In this document: piece after piece, positions 10,022 through 21,519 of the stretch
Layout: the number at the start of each line of letters is the position of its first letter
Position numbering within the stretch: position 1 is the first letter of the stretch
Assembly (NCBI GenBank): GCA_035048815.1
Contig: JAUCBN010000054.1
Span: 8,897,001-8,961,000 of the forward strand
Reading direction: 5' to 3'
DNA: 64,000 nucleotides
Origin: Abelmoschus esculentus
Lineage: Eukaryota; Streptophyta; Magnoliopsida; Malvales; Malvaceae
Translations under genes and position numbers: made by a program
Notes under the pieces: model-generated
What the model was told of the DNA's origin: nothing
Database searches by the model: none
The model's input: only the letters and a program-made list of their open reading frames with translations

Positions 10022-11646
10022 ACTTCAACCACTAAATCTTACAATCACTAATAATTAAAGTTCAAATCTATCTTAGAATCCCTTAATCTATAAAATAATC
10101 ACATAACCTCAAATACTCAACTTAAAACATGTATTTTTTAAACTCATAAACCCCAAACCTCAGTCCTTAAATCTTACGATCACTAATAATAGCTACTTGA
10201 AAACCTAACCCTTAAACTAATTCTATAACCACAAACACTCGACATGTTTATCCTTAAACCCTAAACTTCAACTCCAAAATCTTACAATCACTAATAATAC
10301 TGAATCTCGTTTTTAAAACATTTGAGAGAAATGAACAATTTTTAGTTAAAGTAAAATATATCTAGTAAGTCATGAATATAATTAATTCTAACTCATATAA
10401 CTTGAGGTTTCAAGGATTAAATTCCTTTACTTACTTTAAACATGCAGTCCATTAAATCATGAAAATATATTAAATTAATTAAGTCATCTAATCTAAAACA
10501 AAATTTTATTTAATTTGATATATACTTTATTAAGTCAAAAGCTTGTTTTAATTTAGTTAAATTAAACTGATTTAATTTTGATCTAACCTAAAATCTAATG
10601 TCAAACAAATAAATAAAATGCACAAATTAACAAAACATAGATCAAATTACAAGATTTAAATTCTGATTTCATTGAAATCGGGACCGAATTACAAGGTTTA
10701 TAAAGCCACAAGAACTAAAGCCCTAATTAACCCAATTATTCCCCCTCAACTAATACCCTAACACTTTCTCTCTGTTCCATTTAAAAGATAGTAGAATATG
10801 ATGTGATCGTTAATGTTAATATTCCAACTAATGGGGGAGAAAAATCACAATATACTATTATTGGTTTTTGCCGATATACGACTACCATGTGACAGATTTA
10901 AGCGAGAAAATATTAAAATTAGAAGGAAAAAACTCAGATTTTATACGTGTAGGGTTGCTTTTTATTAGAAAAAACTGAGATTTATCTAATATTTTTGTTT
11001 TGGGTTTTAATTAAGATAATAACAGTACGTAGGTAGGAAAAATTAAGGTATGACATATATTTTTAATTGATTATGCTTGTATATATAAAAAAACATTATT
11101 TAACACTTTAAATTAATTTAAAATTTTATTAGTTTAAATTTATCAACACATTAATTTGATTAATATGTATATACATTTATTCTTATATAATTTAATGAAA
11201 TAATTGGTAATAATTGAATTATTTAATAAAAATATTGTAAATACAAAGATTAAATAATTTAAATGGTGAAAAAATAATTTATTATATTATAATATAATAT
11301 ATAGTAAAGTCGATCTTATCTTTTCATATCTTTAAAAAAAATTATCTATCTCAATTCTTTTATTTTCTATAAGTTTTATACGGACTTTATAAAAATAATA
11401 AAAATACAATGACATAATAGAAAGACCTTTCATTCACCACATAAAATGAAGTCAAGTAGCCACACATTTATCATAAACATGTCATAATTGATTTCAAACA
11501 TTTAGGCCTTTTAACCCTTTTCTACAGATAAAAGAGGAAGGGGTTGGGAAACCCGAGACTTAATTAACGTAAGACTTAAACCCAGTCTTTTTATCAAACC
11601 ATCTTCCTTATTTTCATATTACTAGCTCCTGCAAAGAAACAATATT

Positions 11647-12169
11647 TCAAATTATTTTCTGGAAACTTGTTGTCAAAGTTGGAGCCGGGCTGTCCGGGTC
11701 AATCGTAGCCGTTGCCTTGTATCCAAGTTTGTTCACCTCAGGAGGAGTGGCCGAAGATGTGTCCAGAAGCGTTTCCACGGTAGCCCAATTGACATTAGTA
11801 TTAGTAATGTCAATATACACCTTCAGATTTGATTTATATGAAACTTGATCAAATGATTTCATTTGAATGTTACAAGAACATTGAATGGATGCATACCTTG
11901 TTGCTTTGACCGTTCATATTGCTCCAGGCAATAACCCACTTAATGCCAGCTGGGGTTGCATACACAGCCCCGCCTTTCGAGCTTCCAGCTCGGGGATCGG
12001 CGTCGTGCTTAATTTTATTGGACCACATTGCTTGAAGAACAAATGGTCGGTTTCCAGAGCCAAACCAATCTATTTGGTCAGCAAGGTTGACATTATCATT
12101 GGAAATGTTCTGAAGAGTCACGTCTGTATAGAATGCAGGACCAGAACTGCTAAATACAATCGGAGCCAT
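11647..12169 (-). CDS. JIP23-like protein, copy 3
   Basis: Exon 1 is 12,169 to 11,897, the intron is 11,896 to 11,821, and exon 2 is 11,820 to 11,647, predicting 148 residues. Residue 4 is Ile instead of Val. The acceptor reads CTGAAG instead of CTGCAG, which is still an AG acceptor. The TATATATA box is kept. Both G-boxes are destroyed by substitutions, and the upstream sequence is the most diverged of all copies. This copy ends the left-hand array, and the sequence stops resembling the unit after about 12,690. Confidence 0.58.
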
Positions 12170-12690
12170 CACCTTAATTTGAGAAATCGAAATACCTTAA
12201 GCTGTGTGTTTGGTTTGGTTGTGCTCTGCTGCTGTACGAGATACAACTATATATACTATTCGGCAGCCCATAAAATGACAACAAGCAGCTATAATTTTTT
12301 TTTTTTTTGTATATTAATAAGGACAAAGGACTGAATAAATATATTACATCTCCAACGGAAGAATTGAATAACCACAAGCATGTTTCATTTTACTTTGAAA
12401 GTTTTTTATACCTCGTGCTTGGTTGTTACAACAACATTGCAAGATTAAATATTTTAATATTAGCTTGTGATCCACATGTGTTGTTTACACTAAGAATTGA
12501 ATATGCGGTTGTTATAACTAAAACTCTCTTTCCACTATTATAAATTTTTTAATACTAATAGATTATGTCATGTAGGGCGGGGGATTTAACTCATTCTTTA
12601 TTGACTTATCGATATAGTTGTCAAGAGTCGTAGTTTAAAATTTTAATGAATCGTTATCATTGCTCTTAAATATGTTATCACCTAATCGGT
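12170..12690. repeat. diverged start of a further array unit
   Basis: The sequence upstream of copy 3 can still be aligned to 6,291-6,790, with many substitutions and a T-run in place of the TTTTTATTTTCAG segment. Similarity fades at about 12,690. No coding sequence was seen. Confidence 0.6.
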
Positions 12691-12786
12691 CCACCGATTT
12701 ATTAGGTATTGTTACAGGTTAACTACGATTCATTTTACATCTAGTAAATAAAATACCTATATAATACAAATAACTTTAATAGTTAA

Positions 12787-13037
12787 ATGGCTTAATATAC
12801 TTTTGCCCCCTAAACTATACTCGTTTTCTCAATTTTCCCACTAATCATTTTGATTTGTTGTGTCTTTATGAAATTGGACAGAAATTGCTCCTGTTTAGGA
12901 TGCACCTTGGGGAAACTTGTATAATTTAGGGGGCAATTTGGCGACAACATAAAGTATAAGGGACAAAACAAGTAAAAAAATAGTTTATGGGGCGAATTGG
13001 GAAAACATGTATAATTTAGGGGGAACGTGTATAAAAC
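12787..13037. mobile_element. Mutator-like MITE (251 bp)
   Basis: The inverted ends are imperfect over about 50 bp. The left end reads TTTTGCCCCCTAAACTATAC, and the right end in reverse complement reads CGTTCCCCCTAAATTATAC. It is flanked by TAATAGTTAA at 12,777-12,786 and again at 13,038-13,047. A 9-10-bp target duplication is typical of Mutator-like elements. There is no coding capacity. Confidence 0.65.
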
Positions 13038-13047
13038 TAATAGTTAA

Positions 13048-14040
13048 CTAATGGGTAGATAGTTTAGTCACTATTTTATCTCTAATTATGTTTTAATAAT
13101 CAAACTTTTGAACATTTTAATTTCATCTTCAAATTAACACTACATGTTAAACATGTCTCATATTAACAAAGCAATCATAAAACTATTAAATGTCGTGTAA
13201 ACACTGAATTATTGTGACATAAGAAAATGGTGAGGTATGAATGGATAATCTAGGGATGAAATTGGAACATCTAAAAGTTTGGGGATCAATTTAGTGTTAA
13301 TGAATATACCAAATACTATGTCAAAGTATCCAAAAACTTGTACGATAACTTAAAGTTTTATGCTTTAACAATAAGAAATATTCTTGTTCAATAATTGAGT
13401 TGTAGCTCAAGTAATCCTTATCAATACAATCTCCATGTCTTTTCAATGTACTTATCAATAATTTTTATCAATCCAATATTATCATTAATGCAATAATTTT
13501 GCCAATGTTATAAGCTTGTTAATGCAATATTCTTACCAATGCTATATAAAGTAGGGTTAGTGCTCTATCCTCAACTAAATTTTTAAGTGTAATAAATCGA
13601 AAAGTCGCTAGTTTTGAAAATGGAAAAATTAGGGATTGAAATTTATGAAATTGGGAATGATTAATTTGGAAAGAAGGGTTAGGAAGGTTAAAAAATTAGG
13701 GATTTAAATTTGAAATTTTGGATTTTGAAAAAAAGGGTATTTTAGAAATCTAGGGTTAGGGATTTTAATTAAAAATTGGGATTGGAAGTTTAAAATTTGG
13801 GAATTGAAAAGAATTTGGGAAAATTGGGGGATTTAGGTTAAAATTATGGATTTAAAGTTTAAATTAGGGATTAAAAATGGGAAATTGGGGCTTTATTCAA
13901 AATTAGGGTATTGAAAAAATTAAAATTAAGAGAAGGATTAAAAAATGGTTTTAATAGTGATTTCAAAAATAAATTAAAAAAGGTATTGAAAAATAATTTG
14001 AAAATTGATTAGAAAAGGGATTTAAAAAAAATAGGAGTTG
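13048..14040. other. intergenic, low-complexity
   Basis: No gene was seen. From 13,600 to 13,960 the sequence is a degenerate run of TTAGGGATT/GAAATTTGGG-type steps, probably internal to an old LTR or decayed simple sequence. Confidence 0.5.
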
Positions 14041-16000
14041 CGACCGGTCACATTGATAGACCGGGCAACGAAAAACCAGAGATTCAAAATAAAAACGGGT
14101 TTGAGAGTCGGATACGACTAAAAACGGTGTTAGCGTTTTAAAATCGCCCAAAATTGGCACCTTTACAAAATACCGCTTAATTAATTTTAAAATTTTTGAT
14201 TTAAAGTGGCATTTAAATTAAATTTTGTTTAGAGATTCAATTTTATTTTAATCGTATCTTTATTCGAAGGTAAACACATACACCGCCACCACTACGCCTG
14301 GTGTCGGACCCGTTATGACCGAATAAAGATGAATCACATTAGGTTCATTAATTAATGAGGTGTGAGTTAACATAGAACAATATATACAAAACATACATAA
14401 CAATATAAATACATGGAACAAAATAAATAAACATATATGCTATGTATAAATGAAAGATGCATTAAAATAAACATGCAAGATAAATAAATAAACAAGGACA
14501 TGATCAAGAAAAACAAAAATTTAAAGAAATTTAAAATAAAGATAATAAACACTGGAAAGGATCGAATTAGAATAAAACGAAAATAAAGGGACAATTTGAA
14601 AAGAATAAAAATATCATTAAAATTCAGTGGCGAAAATAAAAGGAACATAAAATTCTAGGGGCAAATCAAAAAGAAATAATATAGATTATACCATCCAGTG
14701 ACCAGATCGAAAAGATTTGAAAACACTGAAACCCTCAAAATGCTATTTTGAAATGAGGAAGGACTTAAAAAAAGAAGCTTTAAAACACAGAAGGATCCAA
14801 AATAATAAACCTTTGCTAAAATAGCTGATTATAACTCGAATCTAGACTAGATTGAAAACGTTTAAAAAAAGCAGGAACCGCGGAAAGAAATGCCCCACAC
14901 GGAGGGAATTAAAATGCAATAAGACCATTTTAAAATAAGAGACTTAGTATAAATGACAAACAAAAATTAAAAAAACACTCCCCTCATTCATTTTTCAAAA
15001 CGAAACTTAAAGAAAAATCCAAAATCCTCTGTCTATTCTTACCAAACCCAAAAGAACACGATGAACATTCATCGTGTTCATCATAAAACCCAAAAAACCG
15101 TTGCCATTTCCAGATTCTGGCCGTGGCCGACGAGTTTGAAAATCACTTATTTTCGTTCTTAAAATTCGAGGAGAAACCTCCTTTTAGAGTCAAAATCAGA
15201 AACGAAGGATGTACTCTCCTCACTCGGTTTGGCTCACTACTATTGATCCGAGGATCATGTGTTTATTGTCGGAGAGTGAAGAACAAAGACGAAAAGACTC
15301 GATTAAAAGGTAAGAACTTGAACCCTTGAATTCTTTTTTGGTTTTGATTTAATGCATGCAAAATAAGAGGATATACCTCTGGAAATACTCTCGGTTTTGT
15401 ATTGATTCAAATATGGGAAAAAGATCCTTTACAATGTTTTTCGTGGCTCTCTTATAGTCGAATGGTTACATGAAAACTGAAAAGAAAAGATATCTAAAAT
15501 CTCCTATCGGTTCTGCCAATTTTTGGATGTATTCATGTTGTACAACGCTCTGAAATTCTTTGATTTTTTCCTCTGAATATTATTGTATTTGCACTTGGAA
15601 ATTCTGAAATTCACAACATTTTGATTTGTACGATCTGACGAATTCTATTTGTTTGCATGTGAATGTGGCTACCGGACGAGGGGACCACTGGAGAACGAAC
15701 GAACGACGATCGGATCGAAAGAGGAAGAGTTATCTGCTATTCGAAGAGGCGCGCGTGCAACGCACGCACGCGTGAAGGGAGGCGAAGGGTCGGCGCGTGG
15801 GCGCGTTAAGAATATGGAGGGTTCCTTCATCTTCATTGATGACTGTTAGATCATGCCAGATTTAACGGTCCTGGTTGAGCTGCGCAAGGGATAAGAGATG
15901 AGGTTAGATTAGACTTAGGGTTATCTGGTTGGGCTCAAAATGGGCTTGTAATAATTTTTGAACTGGGCTGCTGTAAATAAGAAAAGTTAGTTTATGTATT
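14040..16000. mobile_element. decayed LTR-like remnant, Ty3-related
   Basis: The stretch shares short motifs with the LTRs of the Ty3 element at 25,719-34,754: CGCCCAAAATTGGCAC, a GC-rich CGCGTGCAACGCACG patch near 15,752, and a TGGGCTTGTA tail near 15,945. No partner LTR or internal region was found, so it may be a solo LTR. Short open frames inside it have no recognisable product. Confidence 0.35.
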
Positions 16001-16603
16001 ATTTATTAGGTTTTTAATTATTTGGACTGAAAATAAGAACAAATGGGTTATTTATTTATTTTTTTATATTTGATATGTTATAATATATAGTAATAAAAAT
16101 AATAATAATAATAAATATTTATAATAATAAAAAAATTCTAAATAAGATAAAATAACGAGAATAATAATAATATTAGAAGATCTAATTTTAATAAAAAGAA
16201 ACCGGAAATCAAATTAAAAAGAAAGTTAAATATATTATTTAATATTTTATTTTTTATAACATTATATATATATATATATATATATATTACAAAGTTAAAG
16301 GAAAAAATAAATATAAACATATATTTAAAATGTGTACTGATATAATATTTTTGAATTTTTATAAAAATAATAAATCCCGTTATTAAAATTGAAACGAAAA
16401 TTAAAACCTGGTTTATACCCCGGATAAAATTAGTGGCTACACGAATCAAATTGATTTTTTTTTATTTTTTTAAAATCAAATGGAGTTTATAAAATTTCGA
16501 GTTGAATTAAGACGAGATGAATATTTTTACTTCAAATCAAATCGAATTATTCAATTTTTTAAATCGATTCGAATTTTGCTCAAACCCCGTATAAACTTGC
16601 CAA
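16001..16603. other. AT-rich intergenic with (AT)n microsatellite
   Basis: No gene was seen. An uninterrupted AT dinucleotide run lies at 16,263-16,288. Confidence 0.7.
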
Positions 16604-19042
16604 TGCAATATGATGCAAAGCAATACCAAAAACTTATCAACACCTTTCATTGACATAAATATATCCATTATCATTTTATAAAAGATATTTTGGCTGAATA
16701 CTTACTCTCCCAAAGAAGTAAGTAATAAAATATAATAATTATCCCATTACCTTTTTGTTATCTTTTCAATCACCCCTTTTCATCTAATTTTCATTCAAAT
16801 TAGACAATATCACATGGCTCAATGAACCAAGTAGGTGACTAAGCTCATCTTTCCTCCACGCCTTAATTTTGAATTTTTATTTTAGTCATTAACTTTATTT
16901 TTAATTCTTTTAATATAATCATTAGGCGATCTAATTATCTACTTAAACTCAGTTCATTAATGATTTTGTAAATTAAAATTAAGAGAAAAACGGTTGCAAC
17001 GTCTGTTTTCAGATAAACTATAAATTTTAAATGTATTATTCAATAAATCAAATGAAAAATCGACGATAACACATTTTTATTTGTATTATTCAATATTATT
17101 TCTTTGTTTGACGTTCTAAAAGCTATTGAAAAAACATAATTGAGTGGGATCTTAGTTTATATATTCTTTTTTATGCCTCAGGCCATAACAATTAATATTT
17201 TTTTATATTTTTAATCTTAAACCTCATATTTATAACTATAACAATTTAGTTCTTCATCAAATAATAGTATAATAATTACTCACTCTAAATCAATAATTTA
17301 TAATTCAATATTTTTACGATATCAGAAAATTAGTTTTTAGATCATCGAAAATTAAATTCCGACTAAACTAATTTTTAAGGTGTTATAATATTGATTTTGA
17401 GTTTATATTTGTAACATGTTTTAATTCTTAATATCAATGTCTGGACGATCATGTTGAATCATTAATCATCAATTATGTTACTGGGTATGATTTTGATTTC
17501 TATAATATTTTCAAGACTCTATTATTTGATTTGCGTTGAATCTACGATATTCCTAATCTCGTGTATAAAAATATGTTGAATTTACTATATCCCTAATATC
17601 AAGACTTATGAGGGACAGAAATATTGAGTTAAAAAATATAATGATTTATTAAATATTTAAACTAAAAATTTAGCAAAAATTATTTAATTTATATAATATT
17701 TAAATTTATAAGTACATAAATTATTATTAAAAAATAAAGGGTACTATTTAATTTAACTTTACTTGATCGAATATTTAATAAATTATTATATATATTTTTA
17801 ATTTATACATTTATTTGTACAAGGAACAAATTATTATTAAGCCAATAATTATTAAATATTTAAATTTTGTAATAAGGGTTGCCCCACATTGTAGCGACCT
17901 TTTTATGTCCGCATCGATACGCTATGTTATATGAAATTTTAGTACATTTTATCATACTAGTATAGGTTAAGTCGCATCGGTACCAAACTTTAATACTATA
18001 AGGATCGATATAATCTTTACCCGTAACGGTTCCCCGATCATTTTATAAATTTTAGTATCGATTTACCGTACTGATACACTCAAACCAATATCACAGGCTT
18101 TAATAATTTAGTCTAATAATATACACTTGTATCGATACATCCCTACTCGTATAGGTATGTCATGTTCTGTGATGATAAATTTTATCTAATTGATATTCAA
18201 CTTAAACACCTAAACAATACCAATGTCTACAAAATTTTAAAACAATATTCTTATGTATAATTCTAATTTTATATCAAATTTTACGACAATTCAAATTCAT
18301 TTATCACATTTAGGCCATTAAATGTTTATAATGCTAATTTTAGTCATATCATCGATAAATAAATATTTGTAAATTTTAAAATGCGACTAACATGCTCTAA
18401 CTACGATCGGTCTTCGGAAGTATTTAAATTTAAAATATTCTTGGAAATGAATGTATTAGAAATACTTTATCTAATGAGATAGGAGAAATTATATCATGGG
18501 TCAGTCCCACCACGTCATCCATGGGACCAACCAATAGAAACTGTCCACCTCATTATTTTTTAATTTTTCAAGTGAAGATTCACTTGAGAAAAAATTATGA
18601 CATGGAAAAACTGATCTTATAATAATAAGGTATCAACAACAATAGATATTATGAAAAACATGTATATTCAATGCTCGATGTCATGAATTTATTCATTCTT
18701 GGTAAAATGAAAAAGTTAAAGGAAAATCAATTACAGTCAATGAAAAAAAAAACCTTGTTTCTATGTAAAATGACTTATTCATTCTTGGTAAGTTGTTTTC
18801 CTTCCTTTTGTTCTCTCCACAGATGAAGAAATATTCTAATTTATTTATATTTTAATATTTCATTCTAAATATATTTTAATTTATTTAATTTAATGTTAAT
18901 ATTTTAATATTTATTTTTATTTTTATTTATATTTATATTTTAATTTGTTTTCCTTCCTAATTGTAATTCACTTTTTTTAATTTATTTTATATTTTAATAT
19001 TTCATTCTAATTATAATGGGTTTTATTTTATTTTTTTTAATG
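16604..19042. repeat. dispersed duplication block X
   Basis: The 2.44-kb block is nearly identical to block Y (34,950-37,394). Part of it (about 17,911-18,440) also matches block Z (25,187-25,718). It is AT-rich with no coding sequence. A sub-region of about 230 bp bounded by TATCGATAC motifs (17,911-18,140) may be an old MITE. Similarity ends sharply at 19,042, where block X meets an LTR-like fragment. Confidence 0.85.
18561..18597. repeat. strong hairpin in block X
   Basis: TTTTTCAAGTGAA and TTCACTTGAGAAAAA form an inverted repeat with a 2-base loop. It lies within about 129 bp that are present in X and Y but missing from Z. The Y copy is near 36,896-36,932. Confidence 0.6.
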
Positions 19043-20314
19043 CACCTCTCCTTGGCAGGCGTCGCACCACCTCTGCAGACCTGCACTTTACTGCAAAATA
19101 CTGCAGCGAATGTCAGGGAATATTCCCTTGCACCAAACCCTAGAAGCCTCTTATAAATACAAGGGTGAGCCTCCTTCAACAACCATGCTGAGCAAGAGAA
19201 GAGAAAATCAGTAGCTAAAAGAGACACAAAAGGAGCGAACTTTAAGGAAGAAAAATGGAGAAGAAAGAAGAAAGGCGACCAATTTCCTTCGTCTTCAACC
19301 TCTAGCCAGGCCACCATTGTAAGAGAGCTTCAAGCAAGGGATTTGCGCGACTTTGAGAGGAGCGGCAAGCTAGGAAAAACTTCACGGCACTTGCGTTTGA
19401 GACTTCCTTCCTCTTCACTTAGTTTTACCTCTTTTCTAAGTTATTGAAAATGTATTGCAATGGACGAAAGTTGAATAGTTTTTCTTACCTAGCCATGAAC
19501 TAAACTAGTATGGCTAAGGCTTGTTTTGGATGATTTTTTCTTTTTTTTAATGAATGTTTACTGTTTCGTGTGTTTATCTAAGTATTTTGTTCAAGAAAGC
19601 TAACACCTTTTTCATCTAAACCTTGGTTTGTAAGAGCACCGGGAGGTAGCCATAGCTCAAGGGGTTCGAGAAGCTTAGATCTAGGGATAGACAAAGCTAG
19701 ACCAACTTGAACAATGGGGTTGCTCTGGGAGCATAATCCTAACTCGCCTTAGGGATAAGGTAGAGTTTCAACGACTAAAAGAGGTAGAACTTCATCAACA
19801 TTAGGAGTGTTAGGGTTGAGACCGGGAGGTAACGCCTTGGCATTTTCGAGTGTTAGACCTTCTGACTAGGGATAGTGGAGGCACTTTTAGTAAACTCTGT
19901 CGAACATTTTTTAAACCAGTGGAACAATAGCGTTCAGGAGAACAGTGAGGTCATACCATAGCAAGCCTAGCCTGTCTTAAGCTTGAATATCTTCTCTGTG
20001 TTGTGTTTGTGCAGCTTTATCTATTTCTCCAATATCAGTTGTAGTTGCTACTGCATTTTCGTGATAATCTTTATTTTTCTCCAGCATCATTAATGACACT
20101 TTTATTTTGCTAAAGAATTTTGGTGACAATTGCAGAATTGCTTTAGCATATGTCCATACAAAGGATTATTTTATCTTTTGTGTATGTTAACTATTTTTGA
20201 AATAACCTACCCAATCCTCGTAGGAACAATCGCACTCACACACTTTATTACTTGTTCGATGTGTGTACTTGCACGCAAATCAATCACATTTTAAGGTAGT
20301 CCTGCACCGCAACA
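19041..20314. mobile_element. LTR-like retrotransposon fragment
   Basis: The 1.27-kb segment begins TGCACC and ends GCAACA. It begins where blocks X and Y cease to match and ends where a TRIM relative begins. It has a TATAAATA box on the plus strand near 19,153. Toward the right end, CCCAATCCTCGTAGGAAC followed by short CAC-rich and CTTGCACGC stretches is reminiscent of sequence found in plant LTR retrotransposons. No target duplication or second LTR was found. Confidence 0.35.
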
Positions 20315-20424
20315 ATAAGCTTCATTCATTCTTTTTAATATAGTTTCTTGTATAGTTCTTCATCCTTTCCTTCTTAATCCGCTTCTTTTTCACAATTTTC
20401 TTGTCATTTGAAATTCTCTTGATC

Positions 20425-21333
20425 TTAACAAAAAACAGCACCGGTTTTCCAAACCATGTTAGTGTACTCGAGTCGGGATACAATGTTGTTGCTCACTTGG
20501 AAAATGAATTTCAGGCTGTATTTGCTCCCTTCTTTTAGGGTAAACCACGAGCCTTTAGTCTTTCCGTTCTCCGGAGTTGTAAGTAGCATATCAGGTGATT
20601 TGATTGCAAGGCTCAGGATCTTAACATTAGGTTCCAGCTTTTCACCAACGGACTCAAAATCCACAGTCCCAAGAAGTTGTTCCTTCCACCGCCTTAAGCT
20701 TTCATCATCCTTATCCTTTTCCAGTTGTTCTTTAAGGGTGCACTTAGGGCCCAAATCAATCTCCCTCTCTTCATTATCATCGTTGTCTTCATCTTTAGTT
20801 GGAAAAAAAGAACTCTCGCTAACTTTTCTACCAAGTCCAGGGTAATGTTCTTCATCGTTACCACCTTTTGGAGGCATAAAAGGCTCAACATTCTCATGCG
20901 CGGCATCGGAAGCCGCCATTAGCATTCCGTTAGACTTAACACCGCGCATGTTCCTTGGCTTCAAATTAGCAAGCACCACCACTTTCGCATCCTGAAGGAG
21001 ATCCAAAGGAATGTACTTAACAAGCCCATTGCATATGATTCTAGATTCAGGATCGCCTACGTCAACTTCTTCCACGTAAAGTGAATCAGCTTCCTCGTGT
21101 CTCCACGCTTTGATTATTCGGCCAACCCTTATGTCACGTAGGTTCGCTGCATTCCTTATGTCATCCAAAGATGAAGCATTATCCACCTCCCTCTCCGACA
21201 AAACTGTGGCAATGATCACCGCGTTGACGTCTGGAGATGCATAGAACGAGGGAAAACCTCTGAGAATGGATGGATTACAAGGCGAAATCAGGGGGTTAAG
21301 CTTCGACTCCTCGGATACGAGTGACTGGGTGGC
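20425..21333 (-). CDS. chimeric ORF: tRNA-binding (EMAPII-like) domain fused to truncated RhoGDI
   Basis: The frame is open from 21,333 to the stop at 20,425. Counting from the GTG at 21,219 (264 residues), residues 28-118 are a tRNA-binding OB-fold of the EMAPII/AIMP1 type (RDIRVGRIIKAWRHEEADS, GLVKYIPL, ANLKPRNMRGVKSNGMLMAA). Residues 120-260 are Rho GDP-dissociation inhibitor (GLGRKVSES, the acidic arm, QLEKDKDDESLRRWKEQLL, WFTLKEGSKYSL, QVSNNIV, MVWKTG). The RhoGDI lacks its last 60-70 residues, so the isoprenyl-binding beta-sandwich is incomplete. No in-frame ATG precedes codon 91 (20,949), so translation from an ATG would give about 174 residues, mostly RhoGDI. No internal stop occurs. 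Expression is not shown. Confidence 0.75.
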   Translation of the reverse strand, partial: ATQSLVSEESKLNPLISPCNPSILRGFPSFYASPDVNAVIIATVLSEREVDNASSLDDIRNAANLRDIRVGRIIKAWRHEEADSLYVEEVDVGDPESRIICNGLVKYIPLDLLQDAKVVVLANLKPRNMRGVKSNGMLMAASDAAHENVEPFMPPKGGNDEEHYPGLGRKVSESSFFPTKDEDNDDNEEREIDLGPKCTLKEQLEKDKDDESLRRWKEQLLGTVDFESVGEKLEPNVKILSLAIKSPDMLLTTPENGKTKGSWFTLKEGSKYSLKFIFQVSNNIVSRLEYTNMVWKTGAVFC

Positions 21334-21519
21334 TTAATCTTGCAATTCTGGAGGAACGGAAGCGATAAAGCACTTAAAGATAAGGCTAGCAGGCCAATTG
21401 TCATCACGACCATTGAAAGCGAATCAACCACAAGAAAGAAGAGAAATAATCGATCTTTTAGAGGAATAAAAAATGCCTTCAGGATCTTCAAGACAGCAGC
21501 GGAATAAGAATCCAGGATC

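Larger units (their letters stand above)
1..11442. repeat. large duplication, copy R1
   Basis: This block corresponds base for base to 52,834-64,000. The offset is about 52,834 up to position 5,769 and 52,558 from position 6,054 onward. It holds JIP-like copies 1 and 2, two TRIMs and two hAT-like elements. Differences seen by eye are isolated single bases, for example near 1,164, 1,257, 2,811, 3,112, 3,389 and 7,361. R2 has one 284-bp deletion. The left edge lies outside the window. Confidence 0.9.
6291..12169. repeat. tandem unit U2 (5.9 kb)
   Basis: The order of parts is as in U1: promoter with G-boxes, hAT-like element (6,971-7,455), GGTC-rich stretch (about 7,760-8,050), CCCTAAA-like motifs (8,660-8,850), TRIM T2 (8,852-10,021), AT-rich spacer (10,022-11,646) and JIP-like copy 3. 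Outside the gene the unit differs from U1 by many substitutions and small indels, while the coding island is almost identical. Confidence 0.85.

Noticed and set aside
14367..14648. Minus-strand frame of 93 codons rich in Phe, Leu and Ile
   Set aside because: The hydrophobic composition simply reflects A-rich plus-strand sequence; there is no start context or homology.
15123..15849. Short plus-strand frames of 66-68 codons in a relatively GC-rich stretch
   Set aside because: They lie in an LTR-like remnant and have no recognisable domains or relatives among the other sequences.
17911..18140. Possible MITE bounded by TATCGATAC in blocks X, Y and Z
   Set aside because: The inverted ends are only about 9 bp and no target repeat could be identified, so it is mentioned only within the block description.
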